Below, piece by piece: positions 58,501 to 64,000 of a DNA stretch of 64,000 nt. Each line of letters starts with the position of its first letter. The stretch's first letter is position 1. Under the pieces are notes generated by a model. It ran no database searches and was not told the DNA's origin. It saw only the letters and a program-made list of their open reading frames with translations. The translations under genes were made by a program, and so were the position numbers. The DNA is from Ferrimonas sediminum (lineage in GTDB: Bacteria > Pseudomonadota > Gammaproteobacteria > Enterobacterales > Shewanellaceae). The stretch covers positions 186,001 to 250,000 of the forward strand of contig NZ_FNEM01000002.1 of NCBI RefSeq assembly GCF_900100175.1, in the 5' to 3' direction.

Positions 58501-59270
58501 TGGTAATTCTTTGCCCGATATGCCTTAGCTTGTTCCGACTCGGGGTAATTCACCAGCAACTGCGCTCCAAAACGCTGCGCAGCTTTCTTGTGGTTTGCCC
58601 GGCTCTCTATCTCGACACCCAACCATAACGTCGCTGCCGAGGCCGCATTCATCGCGTGGTACTGGGACAACGCCAATCTGGCTTGCGGGTAGTCCTGTTG
58701 GCGAAATGCTAATTCTGCCAGTTCCAACCATAAGTCGGTGCGACCAGGATCATACTTTAATGCCATCTGAAAGTATTGCTGTGCCGGCTCCGCTAAGCCA
58801 GCTTTCAGGGCACATCGCGCCAGATTTTCGTAACTTTTTCCCTGTTTGGCGTAATCCGGCAACTCGATGGCAGCCAACAACTGCCGTTCGGATTGGGGCC
58901 ACTCACCCTGACGACATAAGAATACGCCGTAGTTATTGCGGGCATCCGCACTGTGCGGATGGAGATCGATGACCCGGCGGTATACCACACCGGCCTGTGC
59001 CGTCTCCTGCACCTGCTCGAAGTAATACGCCAGAGTCAGCAGCGCGGACTCCGACTGCGGCTGGTGCTCCAGGGCTCGATCCAGGTTGCGTTTGGCGGCT
59101 TCCAGGTCTCCTCTCTCAAGATACCCCAGTGCCAGTGCCACCCGCTCTCGAGCGGCCTGTTCCGCCTCAACGGCCGGGTCGGTCTGGGTCACCTGCCGCC
59201 CATCCAGGGTGGTCTGGCTGACGCAGCCCCACAATACCATACTAATGCCAATGGCCATCCATGCCTTCAT
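58497..59270 (-). CDS. pilW: Type IV pilus biogenesis/stability lipoprotein PilW (PilF)
   Basis: A 257-residue lipoprotein with lipobox LWGC at about residues 13-16 followed by TPR repeats (ALGYLERGDLEAAKRNLDRA, YYFEQVQETAQAGVVYRRVI, DARNNYGVFLCRQGEWPQSE). It acts as the pilotin for the PilQ secretin of type IV pili. Located between rlmN and rodZ, as in other gammaproteobacteria. The gap to rlmN is 28 bases. Confidence 0.93.
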   Translation of the reverse strand: MKAWMAIGISMVLWGCVSQTTLDGRQVTQTDPAVEAEQAARERVALALGYLERGDLEAAKRNLDRALEHQPQSESALLTLAYYFEQVQETAQAGVVYRRVIDLHPHSADARNNYGVFLCRQGEWPQSERQLLAAIELPDYAKQGKSYENLARCALKAGLAEPAQQYFQMALKYDPGRTDLWLELAELAFRQQDYPQARLALSQYHAMNAASAATLWLGVEIESRANHKKAAQRFGAQLLVNYPESEQAKAYRAKNYQ

Positions 59271-59298
59271 GCTGAACGACCTCCCGCCGAACAGGTAA

Positions 59299-60417
59299 TT
59301 AATTCATTTTTACCGAAATTTGTTCACCGTGCATGCGTTTTTTCAGCATTCGCTTGGTGCGGTCTCTCACATCCCCCACCAGCTGACCGCAGGCGGCGTC
59401 GATATCGTCGCCCCGGGTCTTACGTACAATAACGGTATACCCCTTCTCCATCAATACCTTGGCAAAGCGGTCGATGCGGGAGTTCGAGCTCTTGCCGTAG
59501 GGGCTGCCCGGGTAAGGGTTAAAGGGGATCAAGTTAATCTTGCATGGGGTGTCTTTCATCAGCTGGGCCAGTTCATGGGCCTGATCGGTGCTGTCATTGA
59601 TGTGATCCAGCATCACATACTCCACCGTCACCCGCCCTTTGTTGGCAAAGGACTTACCCAGATAGCCCCGCACCGACTCCAGGAACATCTGAATGTTGTA
59701 CTTCTTGTTCACCGGAACCAACTGGTCACGCAGTTCATCGTTGGCCGCGTGCAAACTGATGGCCAGGGCTACGTCAATCTGGTCCCCCAGCTTATCCAGC
59801 GCCGGTACCACACCGGAGGTGGACAGGGTTACCCGTCGCTTCGACAGACAGAAGCCAAAATCATCCAGCATGATGTCCAACGCCGGAATCACGTTGGTCA
59901 TGTTCAGCAGCGGCTCACCCATGCCCATCATCACCACATTGGTAATGGGCCGGTCTTTGGTGTTGCGGGACAACCCCAGGTACGTCGCCACCCGCCAGAC
60001 CTGACCGATGATCTCCGCCACCGTCAGGTTGCGGTTAAAGCCTTGCTGTGCCGTAGAGCAGAAACTGCATTCCAGGGCACAACCCACCTGGGAGGAAACA
60101 CATAAGGTGGCGCGGTCGTCCTCGGGAATGTAGACGGTCTCCACCTCCTGGCCATTACCCACATCGATGGCAAACTTGATGGTGCCATCGGAGGAGTGCT
60201 GGCTGTCGGCAATCTGCGGCGCTTCGATGCAGGCCAACTCGCTCAACTTGGCCCGCAAGCCTTTGTTGAAGTTGGTCATCTCATCGAAGTTATCCTGACC
60301 GAAGTGATAGATCCATTTCATCATCTGATCGGCACGAAACGACTTCTCGCCCAGCTCGGCAAAAAACTCCCGCATCGCTTTACGATTCAGGTTTAATAAA
60401 TTGACCTTCTCAGTCAT
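59299..60417 (-). CDS. rlmN: 23S rRNA/tRNA adenine-C2 methyltransferase RlmN
   Basis: A 372-residue radical SAM enzyme. The cluster motif [14 protein letters not shown] has the CxxxCxxC spacing. Further family blocks are [41 protein letters not shown] and the C-terminal [15 protein letters not shown] with the methyl-carrier Cys. Methylates A2503 of 23S rRNA and A37 of some tRNAs. First gene of the rlmN-pilW-rodZ-ispG-hisS-yfgM-bamB block, divergent from the CNNM gene. Confidence 0.97.
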   Translation of the reverse strand: MTEKVNLLNLNRKAMREFFAELGEKSFRADQMMKWIYHFGQDNFDEMTNFNKGLRAKLSELACIEAPQIADSQHSSDGTIKFAIDVGNGQEVETVYIPEDDRATLCVSSQVGCALECSFCSTAQQGFNRNLTVAEIIGQVWRVATYLGLSRNTKDRPITNVVMMGMGEPLLNMTNVIPALDIMLDDFGFCLSKRRVTLSTSGVVPALDKLGDQIDVALAISLHAANDELRDQLVPVNKKYNIQMFLESVRGYLGKSFANKGRVTVEYVMLDHINDSTDQAHELAQLMKDTPCKINLIPFNPYPGSPYGKSSNSRIDRFAKVLMEKGYTVIVRKTRGDDIDAACGQLVGDVRDRTKRMLKKRMHGEQISVKMN

Positions 60418-60576
60418 CTGAAATGCTCCTCGACTCTGGCCCGAAAATGGCGCGCAATTGTACAGGGTAAGCCAGTGTAAAGTCTACCACAGCCCACGTC
60501 AGACGGGATTCAGGTGCGTCGGGCGCGGTTCATGCTAAACTAGCGGCACACTTCTTATATTGTCTGAATTTACTCA

Positions 60577-61635
60577 ATGTTTCTGTTAGTCACATACATT
60601 CTGGCTGCCATCGGCGTTTCCTTTATCTGTAGCGTCTTTGAAGCCGCGTTGTTGAGTGTCACCCCCAGTTACATCGCTAACCTGAAAAGCTCCAACCCCA
60701 AGGCGGCCGCCCGTCTCAAGGCCCAGAAAGAGGACGTCGAAGCGCCGCTGGTGGCAATTCTGACCCTCAATACCATTGCCCACACCGCCGGTGCCGCCGG
60801 CGCCGGTGCCCAGGCCGCCAAGGTCTTTGGCGACGACATGCTGGGCCTGTTCTCGGCGGTGCTGACCCTGGCCATTCTGTTCTTCTCCGAGATCATCCCC
60901 AAGACGCTGGGAGCGAACTACTGGCGCTCGCTGGCGCCGCCGGTCTCCCTGGCTCTCAACTGGATGGTGACCCTGACCAAACCGCTGGTATGGGTCTCAC
61001 TGAAAGTCACCCGCCTGATGGGCAAGGGCGAGCAGGGGCACTACATTCGTGCCGAGATGTCGGCCATGGCCGACGTGGGCCATCAATCCGGCGAGCTGGA
61101 TGAAAAGGAGTCCAGCATTCTCAAGCAACTGCTGAACGCCCGGAATGTGCCGGTCACCGCGGTGATGACCCCGCGCACCGTGATTCACTCCGCCAGCCAG
61201 CACACCACTCTGCATGAGTTTGTCAGCAGCGAGGGCGGCATGCACTTCACCCGCATTCCGGTGCACGACGAGGACCGAGATGACATCGTCGGCTACGTTC
61301 ACCGGGCCGAGGTGCTGTTAGCGGAAAAAAGCAGCCCTGACAAGCCTTTGCGCTCATTGAAAAAGCCGATCCTGGTGTTGCCAGAAGGCACCAAGCTGAT
61401 GGCGGTGTTTGAGCAACTGCTGAAGCGCCACACCCAGATTGCCATCGTGGTGGATGAATACGGCAGCGTGCTGGGCGTCGTCACCATGGAGGACATCATC
61501 GAGTCGCTGCTGGGCCTGGAGATTGTCGACATGACCGACCCCGCCGCCGACATGCAGGTGGTCGCACGAAAACTGTGGGAACAGCGCAAGAAGAAGCGCG
61601 GCATCGAACTGAGTGACAACGACTCCGAGGAGTAA
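60577..61635 (+). CDS. CNNM/CBS-domain transport protein (CorC/HlyC-like family)
   Basis: A 352-residue membrane protein. The CNNM (DUF21) domain has about four helices (residues 1-150) with LTLNTIAHTAGAAGAGAQA and FFSEIIPKTLGANYW. A CBS pair follows (about 190-320), with VTAVMTPRTVIHSAS and IAIVVDEYGSVLGVVTMEDIIES. The CorC_HlyC C-terminal domain is missing, since the protein ends soon after the second CBS; this short form is common. Likely role: Mg2+/Na+ handling. The hemolysin label of the family is historical. Weak ribosome site. Confidence 0.9.
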   Translation: MFLLVTYILAAIGVSFICSVFEAALLSVTPSYIANLKSSNPKAAARLKAQKEDVEAPLVAILTLNTIAHTAGAAGAGAQAAKVFGDDMLGLFSAVLTLAILFFSEIIPKTLGANYWRSLAPPVSLALNWMVTLTKPLVWVSLKVTRLMGKGEQGHYIRAEMSAMADVGHQSGELDEKESSILKQLLNARNVPVTAVMTPRTVIHSASQHTTLHEFVSSEGGMHFTRIPVHDEDRDDIVGYVHRAEVLLAEKSSPDKPLRSLKKPILVLPEGTKLMAVFEQLLKRHTQIAIVVDEYGSVLGVVTMEDIIESLLGLEIVDMTDPAADMQVVARKLWEQRKKKRGIELSDNDSEE

Positions 61636-61649
61636 CCGTCAACCCAAAC

Positions 61650-61679
61650 AAAAAAAGCGCCCCAAGGGCGCTTTTTTTG
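61650..61679. terminator. Bidirectional terminator between the CNNM gene and ndk
   Basis: AGCGCCC pairs with GGGCGCT, with A and T runs on both sides; it lies 15 bases after one stop and 17 after the other. Confidence 0.9.
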
Positions 61680-61695
61680 TTCTGTCGGCAACCGA

Positions 61696-62127
61696 TTAAC
61701 GGGTACGTGGGCAGATCTCTTCCTGAGTGAAGAAGTACGCGATTTCACGCTCGGCAGACGCAACCGCATCGGAACCGTGAACGGCGTTTTCATCAATGGA
61801 ATTCGCGAAGTCGCTGCGCAGGGTGCCGCGAGCCGCTTCGGCAGGGTTGGTGGCACCCATGATTTCACGGTTGGCCAGAACGGCGTTTTCGCCTTCCAGG
61901 CACTGAACCATGATAGGACCAGAGGTCATGAACTCAACCAGTGCACCAAAGAAAGGACGCTCTTTGTGCTCGGCGTAGAAACCCTCGGCCTGCTCCTGGC
62001 TCAGGTGAACCATTTTAGACGCGATGATCTTCAGGCCGGCGCTTTCAAAACGGCTGTAGATGGCACCGATCAGGTTTTTGGCAACGGCATCGGGCTTAAC
62101 GATGGAAAAAGTGCGTTCAATCGCCAT
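61696..62127 (-). CDS. ndk: Nucleoside diphosphate kinase
   Basis: A 143-residue enzyme, the same length as E. coli Ndk, that balances nucleoside triphosphates. The phospho-histidine is in NAVHGSDA, the start is [17 protein letters not shown], and the nucleotide pocket has [20 protein letters not shown] 62127 follows GGAGAGAAAA; an in-frame ATG four codons earlier leaves no ribosome site. A promoter-like TATAAT sits inside a long inverted repeat upstream. Confidence 0.97.
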   Translation of the reverse strand: MAIERTFSIVKPDAVAKNLIGAIYSRFESAGLKIIASKMVHLSQEQAEGFYAEHKERPFFGALVEFMTSGPIMVQCLEGENAVLANREIMGATNPAEAARGTLRSDFANSIDENAVHGSDAVASAEREIAYFFTQEEICPRTR

Positions 62128-62158
62128 TTTTCTCTCCATATTTAGGGTTGTTATATAA

Positions 62159-62191
62159 TTTGGCGCGGATTATATGCTAACCCGCGCCAAA
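62159..62191. promoter_or_regulatory. 10-bp inverted repeat around the ndk -10 region
   Basis: TTTGGCGCGG (62159-62168) and CCGCGCCAAA (62182-62191) form a perfect inverted repeat with a 13-base centre that contains TATAAT on the minus strand (62169-62174). The -35 region is weak. The layout suggests a repressor or other regulator binding over the promoter. No known site pattern is recognised. Confidence 0.45.
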
Positions 62192-62238
62192 AATCCCGAC
62201 TTAAATCACACCGGAGCCTAAATCCAGCCCTGCAGAGA

Positions 62239-62799
62239 TCACGTTTTACACAGGTATTTGACCCCGATCCACAGCCGATGATCGTCACAGCAGCGTCGCA
62301 TGCGGGTGACAAAGCCTAAGCCATTGCCGATCTCCATCGCCTCATGCAGCGCTTCGGCGGAGTCGGTCTGTTGCTGCGGTATCGCCAGCAGCAGGCGGCC
62401 GCATTTGGCCAGTAAGCGCCAACTGAACTGAATCTCGCGGGCCATGTCGCTGCCGGACTCGGTGGTGGCACCCAGCCACACGACCGCCTGGTAATCGACA
62501 CTGCGAACCGCCGGACCACGCACCAGCACCTGAACCGAAGGCAGATCGGCATACTGTTGCTTCAACATGGCAGACTTCATGACGTGATCGGTCAGGATAT
62601 CAATCCTGCCAAGTTCTCCGACCTGCTGTGCCAGCATACGGACGAAGATCTCGTCACAGGGTGAGATCACCAGCACTCGTTCACCTCGTTTGAGTGCCAG
62701 CTTGCGCAGAATAAATTTGTATTTCCACTCAGGAAACGCATCATCCGAAACTGCTGGATGAGAAACTGGAGAGGGAGTTTTGCGGACTTCTTGTTGCAT
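62239..62799 (-). CDS. Conserved-looking protein with a Rossmann-like fold, function unknown
   Basis: A 186-residue soluble protein. The middle has alternating strands and helices (ERVLVISPCDEIFVRMLAQ, IDILTDHV, VQVLVRGP, YQAVVWLGA, GRLLLAIP) that resemble a class I methyltransferase core, but the usual glycine-rich first loop (GxGxG) is replaced by SPCDE. It may have lost SAM binding. The end has two adjacent cysteines (RRCCDDHRLW). It lies between ndk and hypB and reads the same way, but 220 bases with a terminator separate it from hypB. No family recognised with confidence. Confidence 0.7.
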   Translation of the reverse strand: MQQEVRKTPSPVSHPAVSDDAFPEWKYKFILRKLALKRGERVLVISPCDEIFVRMLAQQVGELGRIDILTDHVMKSAMLKQQYADLPSVQVLVRGPAVRSVDYQAVVWLGATTESGSDMAREIQFSWRLLAKCGRLLLAIPQQQTDSAEALHEAMEIGNGLGFVTRMRRCCDDHRLWIGVKYLCKT

Positions 62800-62975
62800 T
62801 GTTATTTTCCGCCCCGAATTATTGGTTTAATGTCGCTCGGTTAGCACCTTGTTCAGCGATTAGACAACATACTGCGTTAGCGGTTAAAAAAACAACCCCT
62901 TTTTGCCGTCACTGTGACATAGCGACCGATTGTTTTATGAACTGTATTTTTCTTCGAAATGAGGTGAATGGGGGC

Positions 62976-63013
62976 TAAAAATGAGAAAGCCGACCCACTT
63001 TCGTGGATCGGCT
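62976..63013 (-). terminator. Terminator of hypB
   Basis: On the minus strand AGCCGATCCAC pairs with GTGGGTCGGCT (one mismatch) around a short loop, then TTCTCATTTTT. Confidence 0.75.
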
Positions 63014-63019
63014 CCGAGT

Positions 63020-64000
63020 TTATTTACGCTGCGACTGTAACCAGTCTATCCACTCCGGCACCCCTTCGCCGGTGGTGGCGGACACGCAGATCACCTCGAT
63101 ATCCGGGTTCACTTTGCGGGCATTGTCAATGCACAGCTGCACATCGAAATCCAGGTGCGGCAGCAGATCCACCTTGTTCACCAGCATCAGGGACGACGCC
63201 GCAAACATGTCCGGGTACTTCAGCGGCTTGTCTTCCCCCTCGGTGACCGACAGGATGGCAATCTTGTGGCGCTCACCGAGATCAAAGCCGGCCGGGCACA
63301 CCAGGTTGCCGACATTCTCGATGAAGATCAGCTCGCCACCGTCCAACTCCAGCCGTTCGCAGGCGCTGGCAATCATGGCGGCGTCCAGGTGACAGCCTTT
63401 ACCGGTATTGACCTGAATGGCCCGCACTCCGGTCTCTCGAATGCGATCGGCGTCGTTGGCGGTCTCCTGATCACCCTCGATCACCACCACCTTATCGGCG
63501 GCCAGACGACGGCAGGTTTCGGTCAGCAGGGTGGTTTTACCGGAGCCCGGGCTGGACACCAGGTTCACCACCAGTTGCTTGTTCATGGCAAACTTAAGAC
63601 GGTTCTCCTGAGCAATGGCGTCGTTTTTTCCCAGGATATCCTGCTCAATCTGCACCATCCGCGACTGGCTCATGCCCGGCGCATGGGCGTGGGCCGGGCC
63701 CTGACCATAGTGAAGATTGTCACCCTGACGCTGCGGCGCAAACTGCGCGGGTGCTGGCGTCTCGACCGCCACCGGGGCCGAAGTCGTGACCTCAGGCTGT
63801 GGCAGTGCATCAGCGCTGACATGATAGTGGTAATGGTGCACCACATCGCCCTGGTGATGATAGTGATGATGCACCTGGGTGACGCGCTCCTGAGCCTCAT
63901 GACCGTGGGAGTGATCATGGGAGTGACCGTGCGAATGGCCGTGCTGGTGGGAGTGATCATGAGAATGATCGTGATCATGGGAGTGACCGTGGGAATGGCC
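63020..64000 (-). CDS. hypB: Hydrogenase nickel-insertion GTPase HypB (5' end outside window)
   Basis: The frame is open to the window edge; 326 residues are visible. The N-terminal part is an extended His-rich tract (about 25 His in the first 60 visible residues, patterns such as HSHGHSHDH) able to store nickel, as in HypB of rhizobia and relatives. The GTPase domain has [33 protein letters not shown] and [12 protein letters not shown]. It delivers nickel to HyaB with HypA. The start and the CxxCGC metal motif lie beyond the window. It is about 17.6 kb from the other hyp genes. Confidence 0.96.
   Translation of the reverse strand, partial: GHSHGHSHDHDHSHDHSHQHGHSHGHSHDHSHGHEAQERVTQVHHHYHHQGDVVHHYHYHVSADALPQPEVTTSAPVAVETPAPAQFAPQRQGDNLHYGQGPAHAHAPGMSQSRMVQIEQDILGKNDAIAQENRLKFAMNKQLVVNLVSSPGSGKTTLLTETCRRLAADKVVVIEGDQETANDADRIRETGVRAIQVNTGKGCHLDAAMIASACERLELDGGELIFIENVGNLVCPAGFDLGERHKIAILSVTEGEDKPLKYPDMFAASSLMLVNKVDLLPHLDFDVQLCIDNARKVNPDIEVICVSATTGEGVPEWIDWLQSQRK

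Noticed and set aside
63868-64000. A tandem DNA repeat at the window end
   Set aside because: The near-repeats of GGTCACTCCCATGATCAC type simply encode the His-rich tract of HypB in frame, so coding explains them.

Overview
The window reads as chromosome of a facultatively anaerobic, GC-rich gammaproteobacterium of the Shewanella/Ferrimonas type. This is an inference from gene content and order: a long ndk / rlmN-pilW-rodZ-ispG-hisS-yfgM-bamB-der / xseA / guaBA housekeeping block of the gammaproteobacterial kind, cydABX, a class II hybrid cluster protein with its reductase, lldEFG, and a hyaABCD-hypF-hypCDE hydrogenase cluster. No phage, insertion sequence, CRISPR array, rRNA or tRNA was recognised. 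Genes cover most of the window and many are coupled by ATGA-type overlaps.

Layout. 1-8 kb: C-terminal half of an RND exporter, a YdcH-family protein, a secreted protein of unknown role, a histidine kinase/NtrC-type regulator pair behind a sigma-54-like promoter, a small lipoprotein and a methyl-accepting chemotaxis protein. 8.1-12.5 kb: an eroded remnant, the cydABX quinol oxidase operon, and an isolated transcription unit encoding at most 25 residues. 12.6-19 kb: purL, mltF, a 46-residue basic ORF and tadA. 19.3-24.0 kb: five co-directional genes made of a membrane-anchored protein, two LPP20-type proteins, a CsgG/FlgO-like lipoprotein and an MltC-like transglycosylase. This is the best candidate here for an undescribed envelope system. 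24.0-26.3 kb: a dead VOC-family gene and an ABC-2 export pair. 26.5-32.6 kb: lldEFG lactate oxidation genes and hcr-hcp. 32.6-34.2 kb: 1.6 kb without an intact gene, ending in a regulated promoter region. 34.2-45.4 kb: the [NiFe] uptake hydrogenase and its maturation genes, including an unusual HypF-related gene and a nickel-permease-like gene. 45.5-62.8 kb: phnA-like and GNAT genes, then housekeeping genes. The window ends inside hypB.

How the genes fit together. Much of the accessory content serves low-oxygen respiration. Cytochrome bd, LldEFG and the HyaABC hydrogenase (H2 to quinone) all feed or drain the quinone pool, and Hcp/Hcr handles nitrosative by-products. FNR-like boxes precede hcp and hyaA and perhaps cydA. 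CRP-like boxes precede lldE and hyaA. An NsrR-like box precedes hcp. The hydrogenase small subunit lacks the two extra cysteines of oxygen-tolerant enzymes, which fits anaerobic control. All regulatory sites are pattern matches only; gene assignments rest on recognised motifs, not on database searches.
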